Assembly (NCBI RefSeq): GCF_003610555.1
Contig: NZ_RAPQ01000012.1
Span: 124,001-188,000 of the forward strand
Source of the DNA: Marinifilum flexuosum
Lineage (GTDB): Bacteria; Bacteroidota; Bacteroidia; Bacteroidales; Marinifilaceae
Direction: 5' to 3'
DNA length: 64,000 nucleotides
The notes beneath the pieces are model-generated. The model saw nothing but the letters and a program-made list of their open reading frames with translations, was not told where the DNA came from and did not search any database. The position numbers and the translations under genes were made by a program. Numbering within the stretch: the first letter of the stretch is position 1; the number at the start of each line of letters is the position of its first letter. Below, in pieces: positions 26,883-35,300 of this stretch.

Positions 26883-27132
26883 ACAATTTTTTAGTGATAC
26901 ATTAATTATTAAAACAGCCTTAATGAATCGATTCTGATAATAGTTTTGCCTACTTCGCTCAAGACAGAAAGGTGCTGCAAGGTAAGCATTTATTTACACT
27001 ACTTACTCATTTTATACAAAGCTTTTTAAAATGATAGTAAATTCGTTTAATTAGCCCCTCAATTTATGCTCAAAAATAAAAAAGAATTAATTATTTTAAG
27101 CTGTTCAAAAATACTAACAAAATCCTAAAATA

Positions 27133-27585
27133 ATGGAAACTAAAGAAGGAAGAGAAGCCAAACCTATTGAACTGACTGCACAATCGGTAATTTACTTAAA
27201 CGAAACCCGAAAATGGACCATGTTTTTTTCCATACTTGGATTTGTTTTTCTGGGAATACTACTAATTGCCGCAGTTTTTATGGCAAGTATGTTTGGTGTT
27301 ATTGCAGGAGAGAACCTGCCATTTATGGGCAGTGGAATTGTAATGGGAGCATTTTACTTGCTTTTAGGCGTATTGTACTTCTTCCCTATTTTTTACCTGT
27401 ACAAATTCTCGAAATACTCAAAAACTGCCATTTACAGTGAAGACAGCGAACAATTAAGCCTGGCACTTAAGTATTTGAAAAAACACTATAAGTTTATTGG
27501 TATTTTAAGCATTATACTTTTATCCTTCTACGTTTTGGCATTTCTGATCATGTCAATTGCAGGTGGAATTGGAGCTTTCATGTAA
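27133..27585 (+). CDS. Small membrane protein, DUF5362-like
   Basis: The 150-residue protein has three or four membrane helices (about 32-58, 66-92 and 122-148), with a conserved-looking segment FPIFYLYKFSKYSKTAIYS between the second and third. I recall this layout from the Bacteroidota family DUF5362, but the match is from memory. Function is unknown. It is a single-gene unit with a good terminator. Confidence 0.65.
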   Translation: METKEGREAKPIELTAQSVIYLNETRKWTMFFSILGFVFLGILLIAAVFMASMFGVIAGENLPFMGSGIVMGAFYLLLGVLYFFPIFYLYKFSKYSKTAIYSEDSEQLSLALKYLKKHYKFIGILSIILLSFYVLAFLIMSIAGGIGAFM

Positions 27586-27676
27586 TACCATCTAAATTTC
27601 AGAGTAAGCTTAAGCGAAGCTGTGAATTATTAAATTGAAATGCCGATATATAAAACATAGCCATCAATATAATTTG

Positions 27677-27707
27677 AACCTTCTCTGAAAAACAGAGAAG
27701 GTTTTTT
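27677..27707 (+). terminator. Rho-independent terminator
   Basis: AACCTTCTCTG and CAGAGAAGGTT form an 11-bp perfect stem with an AAAAA loop, followed by T6. Confidence 0.93.
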
Positions 27708-27917
27708 ATTTGCAAAAAAATGCATTTAATAATATCAGTTTTTGTTGTAACTTGATTACATGTAACCCACTATAGGCTATACAAATCAGCAAACTTTTTA
27801 AGCTAATTTGATATGTATTGCAAATACGAATAAAGCCTACAAACAATGGGAATCAAAATAAGCAAGAGTCCATACTCCTGCTGCTAAACCTGACTATTAA
27901 TCGTAAAATAGTTATAC
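27708..27917. promoter_or_regulatory. Upstream region of the aminomutase/pca-like cluster
   Basis: No gene is present. A palindrome TTACATGTAA (27756-27765) overlaps two direct TTGTAAC/ATGTAAC half-sites (27745-27751 and 27760-27766). This could be a regulator site, since the cluster begins at 27918. I see no convincing -7 box. Confidence 0.35.
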
Positions 27918-29450
27918 ATGTTACATTCAAAAAAAATTGATTTTACCAAACAATTTGCTCATCACGGAATTGATGAAAATGCAGTCCAAATCATCGAAAA
28001 AGAAAAGCTATTGCCTGCAAGCCTCATCAATAAATTACATCACTGCTTCCCACAATACTCTATCTTAAAAGAGGAAAGTGAACCAATGTTTACCTCCAGT
28101 AAAAATCGTTACACAGGTATTGATGGTTTTAGAGAAATCATATCTGTTCTAAATTCCAATGGTATTGATATTGGCTACATCGAGGAACGAGAGCTGTTCA
28201 TTAATGTGTATCGATTTATGGCCACCAAGCACATTTTAAATACCATCAACTGGAAGGATTACGTAAATGATTCAGTTTTTCAATTGGTATTTCCTCAGCC
28301 CGGAATGATGAAAACTGAACTGCTGGAAAGATACAGGAATGCCAAATCGGAAGAGGAAAAGCAACAAATTTGTGAGGATTACATTCACGATACCAATCCG
28401 CACGATGGCAAACAATTGCTGAATAAGGCGTGTTTCGAAAATGAGCATGGCGATTTTGAAATACTGGATGGTAGTCAGCACAAATATCCACAGTGCTTCC
28501 TTGTATTTGATAAAAGCACACAAAGCTGTTTTGCATTCTGTAATTACTGTTTCCGCCATGCACAGGTAAGAGGCGACGAAGACATGTTTATACAGGAAGA
28601 TATCGATCAGGTTCATAACTACCTAAGAGAGCACAAAGAGGTAACCGATATTTTGCTAACTGGTGGCGATGGTGGCTTAATGCCATATTCCCGTTTGAAG
28701 GAATATTTATTGCCATTTACCACCGATCCTGAACTATCGCATATCAGAAACATACGCATGGCTTCCAGGAGCTTGACCTTCGATCCTCAAATGATCATCA
28801 AACCAAGTTTTGATAACACATTAGCACTCTACAAAGAATTAATCGACCATGGCATTCAAGTTATTTGGATGGGACATTTCTCTGGCCCAAAAGAATTGAT
28901 GAACCTGACCACCATTGCGGCTGTTCGGCGACTAAGAGCTACAGGAATAACGGTTAAAAGTCAGAGTCCAATCATGAAACACATCAGCTTGTTCCCGGAT
29001 GAAAATGGAGGTATTGACATCGATAAATCTGCTCAAAACTGGATAGACCTAGGACATGTGCTCATGATGTTGGGAGTTGGCTTCCACTCTATGTACTATG
29101 CCCGTCCAACAGGAGAGCACCATTATTTCACGGCACCATTGGCAGATATCAATAAGGTATTTAGTCAAATTTACAGAAGCCTTCCATCGGTTGGTCGACC
29201 TTCCAGATATATCTCCATGACCTCGTCAGCCGGAAAAGCCTCGATGCTGGGAACTGTAGAAGTAAATGAAAAAATGGCCTTTGCACTTAAATTCAACGAA
29301 GCCAGAAATATGGAATGGATGGACAGAGTGTATTTGGCAGAATTCGACGACAAGCAAAACACCATTGAAAAACTAAAACCATTTGAAGGAGATAAATATT
29401 TCTATACAGATGAATTAGAAGCCATAGAAAAACAATTAGAGAGAAAATAG
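27918..29450 (+). CDS. Divergent KamA-like radical-SAM 2,3-aminomutase
   Basis: The 510-residue protein belongs to the lysine 2,3-aminomutase branch of radical-SAM enzymes, which use PLP and SAM to move an amino group from the alpha to the beta carbon. The 4Fe-4S/SAM triad is C204-C208-C211 (CFAFCNYC), and R213 matches the lysine-enzyme Arg134 that holds the substrate carboxylate. LLTGGDGG is the SAM-binding GGD motif, and K440 in SSAGKASM is the likely PLP lysine. By hand alignment, Asp293 of the lysine enzyme is not conserved and Asp330 is replaced by R396 (YYARPTGE). Lysine is therefore an unlikely substrate and an acidic amino acid is plausible. An N-terminal region of about 190 residues is longer than usual. 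It is the first gene of the cluster. Confidence 0.85.
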   Translation: MLHSKKIDFTKQFAHHGIDENAVQIIEKEKLLPASLINKLHHCFPQYSILKEESEPMFTSSKNRYTGIDGFREIISVLNSNGIDIGYIEERELFINVYRFMATKHILNTINWKDYVNDSVFQLVFPQPGMMKTELLERYRNAKSEEEKQQICEDYIHDTNPHDGKQLLNKACFENEHGDFEILDGSQHKYPQCFLVFDKSTQSCFAFCNYCFRHAQVRGDEDMFIQEDIDQVHNYLREHKEVTDILLTGGDGGLMPYSRLKEYLLPFTTDPELSHIRNIRMASRSLTFDPQMIIKPSFDNTLALYKELIDHGIQVIWMGHFSGPKELMNLTTIAAVRRLRATGITVKSQSPIMKHISLFPDENGGIDIDKSAQNWIDLGHVLMMLGVGFHSMYYARPTGEHHYFTAPLADINKVFSQIYRSLPSVGRPSRYISMTSSAGKASMLGTVEVNEKMAFALKFNEARNMEWMDRVYLAEFDDKQNTIEKLKPFEGDKYFYTDELEAIEKQLERK

Positions 29451-29481
29451 AATATTGTTCAAACAAAAGCATTTCTGTTCT

Positions 29482-30195
29482 ATGATTAACAAGACAGTAC
29501 AATCCTTAGCCGAAGCCGTACAAAACATTCACGATGGAGCTACCATAATGATTAGCGGCTTTGGTGAAGCAGGCAGTCCCATTGAATTGATTCATGCCTT
29601 AATCGATCAGGGGGCAAAAGATTTGACCGTAGTGAGCAACAATACAGGAAGTGGAAATGTAGGACTGGCAGCCTTAATCGAACAAAGAAGAGTGAAAAAG
29701 ATGATCTGTTCATTTCCTCGAACTGCCAACTCAACCGTATTTCCTGAACTCTACAATGCGGGAGAAATAGAATTGGAGCTGGTACCACAAGGCACATTAG
29801 CAGAAAGAATCAGAGCTGGCGGGGCCGGCATTCCTGCATTCTACACCCCCGCTTCGGTAAATACACCTTTGGCTAAAGGCAAGGAATGTAGAGTGTTTAA
29901 TGGAATTGAATATGTGTTGGAAAAAGGCATAAAAGCCGATTTCTCACTGGTAAAATGCGAACTGGCTGATCGTTATGGCAATTTAACCTATCATGCCACT
30001 GCACGTAATTTTGGGCCTATCATGTGTACTGCTGCCAAAACAAGTATTGTTCAGGCCAGAAAGATTGTAGAAGCAGGTGCAATAAACCCTGAAATCGTGG
30101 TAACACCTGGAATTTTCGTGAATCACATTATCGAAGTTTCCAAGCCTGCCAATGAATCGGAATTGGTAGCACAAAAACTTACATACCCATGGTAG
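29482..30195 (+). CDS. pcaI: 3-oxoadipate CoA-transferase subunit A (PcaI type)
   Basis: This is subunit A of a family I CoA-transferase. The N-terminus MINKTVQSLAEAV, the GFGEAGSP oxyanion/CoA loop, CSFPRTANSTVF, VPQGTLAERIRAGGAG and TARNFGPIMCTAAKT follow Pseudomonas PcaI closely from memory, more so than generic AtoD. PcaIJ moves CoA from succinyl-CoA to 3-oxoadipate in the beta-ketoadipate pathway. The ATG at 29482 was chosen over a TTG nine codons upstream because it matches the family N-terminus. The gene starts 31 bp after the aminomutase and overlaps the next gene by 7 bp, indicating coupled translation. Confidence 0.88.
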   Translation: MINKTVQSLAEAVQNIHDGATIMISGFGEAGSPIELIHALIDQGAKDLTVVSNNTGSGNVGLAALIEQRRVKKMICSFPRTANSTVFPELYNAGEIELELVPQGTLAERIRAGGAGIPAFYTPASVNTPLAKGKECRVFNGIEYVLEKGIKADFSLVKCELADRYGNLTYHATARNFGPIMCTAAKTSIVQARKIVEAGAINPEIVVTPGIFVNHIIEVSKPANESELVAQKLTYPW

Positions 30196-30842
30196 AAAAG
30201 CAGATAAATATCGGCTGGAGCAAAACGGAAATGGCACAAAATGTAGCGATGGACATTCCCGATGGCTCCTATGTAAACCTCGGAATTGGCATGCCCGAAA
30301 TGGTAGCCGACTTTGTTCCCGAAGGTCGTGAACTGATCTATCAGACTGAAAATGGATTGCTAGGAATGGGCGCAGTACCTATAGCCGGACAAGAAGATCC
30401 TGAATTGATAAACGCTGGCAAAAAACCAGTAACCACCATACCCGGAGCTTGCTTCTTTCATCATGCAGATAGTTTTACAATGATTAGAGGAGGACATATT
30501 GATGTGTGTGTGTTAGGCGCCATGCAAATCTCTAAACAAGGCGATTTGGCAAACTGGTCTACAGGTGCTGCCAATGCAATTCCTGCGGTAGGCGGAGCTA
30601 TGGATTTGGTAGCAGGTGTAAAAAGAATACTGGTAATCACACAGCACAATACCAAAGATGGCAAACCAAAAATCCTGAATCAATGCAGCTATCCACTTAC
30701 CGGCAAAGGGGTTGTGGAAAGCATTTATACAAACCTGGCCATAATCGATGTGAAAGACGAGGGACTTTATGTGAGAAAATTAGGGCCCAATGTTGATTTT
30801 GAATATTTACAGAAACATACCGAAGCCAAACTATATCAATAA
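30189..30842 (+). CDS. pcaJ: 3-oxoadipate CoA-transferase subunit B (PcaJ type)
   Basis: This is the 217-residue subunit B with the catalytic glutamate E54 in TENGLLGMG, which forms the glutamyl-CoA intermediate. FFHHADSFTMIRGGHIDV and GDLANWSTGA are shared with PcaJ and other SCOT-type B subunits. With PcaI it should make an alpha2-beta2 cytoplasmic enzyme that activates a beta-keto acid. Family I transferases for acetoacetate (AtoA, ScoB) are similar, so the acceptor is inferred mainly from the PcaI-like partner and the PcaF-like thiolase. It is followed 19 bp later by the aminotransferase. Confidence 0.87.
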   Translation: MVEKQINIGWSKTEMAQNVAMDIPDGSYVNLGIGMPEMVADFVPEGRELIYQTENGLLGMGAVPIAGQEDPELINAGKKPVTTIPGACFFHHADSFTMIRGGHIDVCVLGAMQISKQGDLANWSTGAANAIPAVGGAMDLVAGVKRILVITQHNTKDGKPKILNQCSYPLTGKGVVESIYTNLAIIDVKDEGLYVRKLGPNVDFEYLQKHTEAKLYQ

Positions 30843-30861
30843 ACTAAACTCTGCAATCATC

Positions 30862-32208
30862 ATGAAAAATGCTGATAATGTAAATTATAAATCAAGCCTG
30901 AAACTCTACAAAAGAGCCAAAAAAGTAATTACCGGAGGCGTAAGCAGAAACACCATTTTCCGCCGTCCTCATCCTTTCTATGTGGCCCAGGCAAAAGGAA
31001 GCTATGTAACCGATATAGATGGTAATACCCGAATTGATTTTGCTAACAATATGGCATCCTTGATTCATGGGCACTCTCATCCTGTAATTGTAGATGCCGT
31101 TACCGAACAAATGCAAAACGGAACCGCCTATACACTGGGAAGTGAGGTAGAAGTAGAGTTTGGTGAGTTGTTGGTGGAAAGAAACAAAGAGTTCGAAAAA
31201 ATTAGGTTTGTGAACTCAGGCACCGAGGCCGTAATGTCAATGATAAAAGCAGCCCGAGCTTATACAGGCCGACCTAAAATTGCCAAGGCCGAAGGAGCCT
31301 ACCATGGCACCTACGATTTTGCAGAAATCAGCCAAATAGCAGAACCTCAAAACTGGGGAGATATCAATAAACCAAATTCGGTTCCGGTAACCTATGGCAC
31401 ACCCGACAGTGTAAAAAAAGATGTCATTGTATTCCCATACAATGACATTGAACGCACGATCAATTTACTGGAAGCCAACAAAAATGAACTGGCCTGTGTA
31501 TTGATCGATCCGGTTTCTCATCGGGTTGGAATGTACCCAATTGAGGAAAAGTTTTTGCTGGCTATTTACAATTGGACCCGAAAAAACAAAGTGCTTTTGG
31601 TATTCGACGAGGTGGTAACCTATCGTGTAACCTATAGTGGCGCACAACATTTATATCCTGTAAAGCCCGACATGACTGCTCTTGGAAAAATTATAGGCGG
31701 TGGATTCCCCGTTGGTGCCATTGCCGGAGCGGCAAAAATCATGTCGGTATTCGATCCCTCTCGAAAAGTAATTAAACAGCCTCATTCGGGCACATTCTCG
31801 GCCAATCCGGTTACCATGATTGCAGGAAAAACAGCCATGCAACTGTACAACAGGCAGGCAGTAGACAAGATCAATAAAATGGCAGCAATTGCTAAAAAGC
31901 AAATACAGGAAGCCATTCAATTGGCCGGTGTGCCTGTTGTAATAACGGGAGCAGGATCGATGTTCCGTTTACATTTTCGTCACAAACAGCCACGCAATTA
32001 TCGTGAAACCTATCAGGCACCGGAAGAAAGAAAAGTAATTGTAGACCTTCTCGACTATCTTTTCCTTCATGAAAACCTGATTCTGATCAACACCTTCGCT
32101 TGTATGTTTGCCACCACCATCACACAGGTAGAAGTAGATCGCCTATCTCAATCCTTATACAATGGATTTAAAAAATACAAAGCTGAAATTCATCAGTTTG
32201 CCAAGTAA
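30862..32208 (+). CDS. Class III aminotransferase, GSA / beta-amino-acid transaminase-like
   Basis: The 448-residue PLP enzyme belongs to the class III (glutamate-1-semialdehyde) group. The PLP lysine is K276 in MTALGKIIGGGFPVG, the ring-nitrogen Asp is D249 in VFDEVVTYR, and FVNSGTEA binds the cofactor phosphate. The opening ITGGVSRNTIFRRPHPFYV recalls beta-phenylalanine transaminases more than HemL, which needs no co-substrate. In this context it probably transaminates the beta-amino acid made by the aminomutase. The ATG at 30862 is preferred; an earlier ATG at 30790 lies inside pcaJ. Confidence 0.85.
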   Translation: MKNADNVNYKSSLKLYKRAKKVITGGVSRNTIFRRPHPFYVAQAKGSYVTDIDGNTRIDFANNMASLIHGHSHPVIVDAVTEQMQNGTAYTLGSEVEVEFGELLVERNKEFEKIRFVNSGTEAVMSMIKAARAYTGRPKIAKAEGAYHGTYDFAEISQIAEPQNWGDINKPNSVPVTYGTPDSVKKDVIVFPYNDIERTINLLEANKNELACVLIDPVSHRVGMYPIEEKFLLAIYNWTRKNKVLLVFDEVVTYRVTYSGAQHLYPVKPDMTALGKIIGGGFPVGAIAGAAKIMSVFDPSRKVIKQPHSGTFSANPVTMIAGKTAMQLYNRQAVDKINKMAAIAKKQIQEAIQLAGVPVVITGAGSMFRLHFRHKQPRNYRETYQAPEERKVIVDLLDYLFLHENLILINTFACMFATTITQVEVDRLSQSLYNGFKKYKAEIHQFAK

Positions 32209-32374
32209 GTATGAAGTAAAAAGGATAAAGTAGTAAGGATAAAGTGATAAGTATAAAAATGAAAACTACATTTCACTGGTACTTCGGAAATCTTAATGAT
32301 AAAGCTAATTCTATTACAAACACTAATTTAAGCTTAGATAGAACTCACATACACTAAGCTCCAAAAGAAACCAT
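32209..32374. other. Gap inside the cluster with slipped short repeats
   Basis: The 166-bp gap before the thiolase contains direct repeats of AAGGATAAAGT (about 32219-32249) that look like slippage. No promoter or terminator is obvious, so the thiolase may be co-transcribed. Confidence 0.4.
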
Positions 32375-33580
32375 ATGACAACAACTGTATATATCTGCGA
32401 CGCCATAAGAACACCAGTAGGAAAATATGCAGGCTCACTAGCCTCTGTTCGAACCGATGATTTAGCTGCCATCCCTTTAAAAGCATTAATGGATAGAAAT
32501 CCGGAAATGGATTGGTCTGCCATTGATGACGTTTTACTGGGTTGTGCCAACCAGGCGGGTGAAGACAATCGAAATGTAGCAAGAATGGCTACCCTCTTGG
32601 CTGGTTTTCCTGAAACCGTTTCGGCAGCTACCATCAACCGCCTGTGCGGATCGGGAATGGATGCCATTGGAAGTGCAGCCAGGGCCATAAAAGCCGGGGA
32701 AGCAAATTTGATGATTGCAGGAGGTGTGGAAAGCATGTCGAGAGCACCATTTGTAATGGGAAAAGCAGAAACAGCATTCGGGCGAAACCACAAACTGGAA
32801 GATACCACCATTGGCTGGCGATTTGTGAATAAAAAACTAGACCAGATGTATGGTACCGAAGGCATGATTCAAACGGCACAAAACATTGCCGACGATTTTT
32901 CAATCTCCCGCGAAGATCAGGACAAGTTTGCACGATGGAGCCAGGAAAAAGCACGCAATGCGCAGGAAAATGGAAGTTTGGCTCACGAAATTGTCCCCGT
33001 GGAAATTCCACAGCGAAAAGCTGATCCCATCCTCTTCTCTACCGACGAACATCCACGACTTTCCTCATTGGAAAAACTGGCAAGTCTGAAATCAATTTCA
33101 GGAGCCAATGGATGCATAACAGCAGGAAATGCTTCGGGAGTAAACGATGGAGCTGCTGCCATGCTATTGGCTTCAGAAGATGCTGTAAAGAAATACAATC
33201 TCACTCCCAAAGTGAAGATATTGGGCATGGCTACTGCTGGTGTTCTGCCAAGAATTATGGGCATGGGACCGGTAAGCGCTACCCAAAAAGTGCTACAACT
33301 TACCGGATTACAATTGGATGATATAGATATTATAGAACTCAATGAGGCTTTTGCTGCCCAATCGCTTGGCTGCACACGCGAACTGGGTCTGGCAGATGAT
33401 GACCCACGCATCAATCCTTTGGGAGGTGCCATTGCCTTGGGTCATCCCCTGGGAATGAGCGGAGCCCGCATCACCACATCGGCCTATTATCAAATGATTC
33501 ACTCCGATGCCAAGTATGCACTTTGCACCATGTGTATTGGCGTTGGGCAAGGAATTGCTTTGGTATTGGAGAAAGTTTAA
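32375..33580 (+). CDS. pcaF: 3-oxoadipyl-CoA thiolase (PcaF type)
   Basis: The 401-residue thiolase has the nucleophile C91 (INRLCGSGMDA), H357 in ALGHPLGMSGA and the general base C387 in LCTMCIGVGQG. VYICDAIRTPVGKYAGSLAS, PLKALMDRNPEMDW, GCANQAGEDNRNVARM and DTTIGWRFVN match PcaF-type beta-ketoadipyl-CoA thiolases, whose RNP-x-x-DW and TIGWRFVN segments are not usual in acetoacetyl-CoA thiolases. The reaction is 3-oxoadipyl-CoA + CoA -> succinyl-CoA + acetyl-CoA. No aromatic ring-cleavage genes (catechol or protocatechuate pathway) are in the window, so its keto acid presumably comes from the amino-acid enzymes next to it. Confidence 0.9.
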   Translation: MTTTVYICDAIRTPVGKYAGSLASVRTDDLAAIPLKALMDRNPEMDWSAIDDVLLGCANQAGEDNRNVARMATLLAGFPETVSAATINRLCGSGMDAIGSAARAIKAGEANLMIAGGVESMSRAPFVMGKAETAFGRNHKLEDTTIGWRFVNKKLDQMYGTEGMIQTAQNIADDFSISREDQDKFARWSQEKARNAQENGSLAHEIVPVEIPQRKADPILFSTDEHPRLSSLEKLASLKSISGANGCITAGNASGVNDGAAAMLLASEDAVKKYNLTPKVKILGMATAGVLPRIMGMGPVSATQKVLQLTGLQLDDIDIIELNEAFAAQSLGCTRELGLADDDPRINPLGGAIALGHPLGMSGARITTSAYYQMIHSDAKYALCTMCIGVGQGIALVLEKV

Positions 33581-33668
33581 GACTTATCACTTTAAAAAGT
33601 ATCTTTAATTAAATGCAATAAAAGTGGCGTTTGTTAGGGTAATTGGATTTAAACTTACTATTACTTTT

Positions 33669-33775
33669 CTCGCAGATAATCGCTGACTAGAATCCGCAGA
33701 TTCACGCAGAAAAAAATATTATTCTTTGAAATTCTGCGAGAATCAGCGAAAGATTTGCGAACATCAGTGTGAAAC
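33669..33775. repeat. Inverted repeat built of CGCAGATT/CGCTGATT words
   Basis: The left arm (about 33669-33710, with TCGCAGAT, ATCGCTGA and ATTCACGCAGAA) pairs imperfectly with the right arm (about 33738-33775, with TTCTGCGAGAATCAGCG and TTTGCGA). It is noncoding and could fold into a large hairpin downstream of pcaF. A short relative lies at about 15011-15032. Confidence 0.65.
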
Positions 33776-33869
33776 ATTTTGGCTCTGTATGATTTATAGT
33801 GGGTAGTTTATAAAATTACCTAGCGTATAAAATAAAAAATCATTTCTACTTTGTTCGAGTGGAGTTGGT

Positions 33870-34058
33870 GGGCATTGGAAGGACAAGCTTCTTATCCGCA
33901 GAAAATATTTAGAGAGACGGGGAAGCTGAGAACTTGTTCGAAGATCACCCCGCCGAACTTAATATTTTCAAGTAGAAGGAGGTTGTGCTTACACGCCCTA
34001 GATTTTTTGCTTACTTTTTGATCGATGCAAAAAGTAAGAGCCATGCGGCTTGAGCAAA
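33870..34058 (+). repeat. Dispersed repeat R, copy 1, with conserved hairpin
   Basis: About 190 bp are shared with 57473-57660, starting GGGCATTGGAAGGACAAGC, passing GACGGGGAAGCTGAGAACTT and ending near GCGGCTTGAGCA. It contains a perfect 11-bp hairpin CTTACTTTTTG/CAAAAAGTAAG (34010-34020 with 34028-34038) and a 7-nt loop. No ORF is conserved between the copies. The rest of the gap 33581-34228 is AT-rich with no gene. Confidence 0.85.
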
Positions 34059-34228
34059 GTAAAGTTAAAGGATAATGTTTTCAATTAATAATTGATTTAG
34101 CAACCCACTATCTTCCTTATAGAACCAATATTTTTAAATACGATTGTCTTGGAGATCTTTTTTTTTACAAATACACAATTAAATAATGCTATTTTAGATC
34201 TCAGGACTACGTCCCTTAATTTAAAACT

Positions 34229-34522
34229 ATGAGCAAACAAAGCAATACTAACAACACGAAAAAGAACTGGCAAATCAAATTAGGAATCTTTCTGATGATT
34301 CTCTGCATCCCATTCTTTCTGATTATACCTGTATTTCCATTTATGGAATTGGAAGCCAAAACCAAGATTACCCTTTCCACCGTATCGCTAATTATAGGTG
34401 AGGTGCTGTTTTGGTCTGGTGGCATATTGGTGGGCAAAGAACTCCTTAAAAAATACAAATCCTACTTTAACCCTAAGAATTGGTTCAAGAAAAAGCAAGA
34501 GGATGAGCAAATAAACAAGTAG
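34229..34522 (+). CDS. Small two-helix membrane protein (transporter-suffix type)
   Basis: This is a 97-residue protein with two hydrophobic helices (about 14-36 and 45-68) and a basic C-terminus with YFNPKNWFKKK. The pattern fits the short transporter suffix domain proteins, small membrane proteins found alone or fused to transporters. Function is unknown; it may associate with a partner permease. It lies 144 bp before a disrupted membrane-protein gene and upstream of an MFS exporter. Confidence 0.65.
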   Translation: MSKQSNTNNTKKNWQIKLGIFLMILCIPFFLIIPVFPFMELEAKTKITLSTVSLIIGEVLFWSGGILVGKELLKKYKSYFNPKNWFKKKQEDEQINK

Positions 34523-34666
34523 TCTGTCCCCTCCTATTTAGCCCAGAACAAAGCAAACAGAATATTTCTGTCATAAATTTCTATCTTCGTGTCCCAATTT
34601 TAATGGTGTTTCAGCCAAAAACATCCACTGCAACACCTATTGATTTCAATCCAATCATCCTCAAGA

Positions 34667-35218
34667 ATGAAAAAGACACTTGCCTATCGAATTTTACAAG
34701 TAGTAAGCCTATTGCCAATATTAGCATGGCCGCTTGTTTTTTACGTGAGCTTATATTTATTTGATGATCCCAATGGCAATGCATCGCTTTTGTTCTTTGC
34801 CATTAATGCCTATCCATTATATAACGTGAGTTCGACGTAAAATTCCATCCACAGAAAGTTATATTTGCGATAGATTTGCATTAAAAAATCTGAAAGAATA
34901 GTGGGCTATTTTGAAGAGTTTTTAATGTGAAGATATAGTAAAGAGAACTTTCCTTTAAAGATTCGCCTGCTTTTGGTATAAATTCCCCCAAATCCGTTTG
35001 AAATATCCCGATATTACTTCACGTATTTGTGTAAATTTCTACTCAAAACCAGATCAAACTGTGGTCGAATTTTACACCGAACTCACGTTATTTAATCGCC
35101 AACCTGATTTTAAGCAAAAAACTATACGAAAACCAAAGAAGCCTATCTGCTCTTTTGCTGATTTGGCCCATATTGCTTATGGCACTTGTAGCCTTATTCC
35201 TTTCATAGAAAGGCAGAT
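34667..35218 (+). pseudogene. Small membrane-protein gene split by a MITE
   Basis: The first part reads MKKTLAYRILQVVSLLPILA and on to FFAINAYPLY before the insertion at 34823. After the insertion the frame resumes as YLIANLILSKKLYENQRSLS and ends in a last membrane helix LLIWPILLMALVALFLS with a stop at 35216-35218. Removing 34823-35088 and one TAT restores a continuous frame of about 95 codons with three helices. The current gene would give only a truncated product with a foreign tail. Confidence 0.8.
34823..35088. mobile_element. 266-bp MITE-like insertion with about 30-bp inverted ends
   Basis: The left end AACGTGAGTTCGACGTAAAA is matched by the inverted right end ACGTGAGTTCGGTGTAAAAT; both ends extend to CCACAG about 30 bp in. 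TAT occurs on both sides (34820-34822 and 35089-35091), consistent with a 3-bp target duplication. The interior has no ORF of note, so it is a nonautonomous element mobilised by an unknown transposase. Confidence 0.85.
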
Positions 35219-35300
35219 CATTCGCTAACCACTCACAAAACAGGTTTCAGTATCGAAATAATAAGTAGCTTTGCACGCTTGTTCGAAATGTAATATCCCT

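Noticed and set aside
27918-33580. Classical lysine fermentation cluster
   Set aside because: The KamA-like gene suggested it, but KamDE, Kdd, Kce and Kal are absent, the lysine-binding aspartates are not conserved, and the transferase and thiolase look like PcaIJF.
34823-35088. Complete insertion sequence
   Set aside because: At 266 bp with no transposase ORF it can only be a nonautonomous element.
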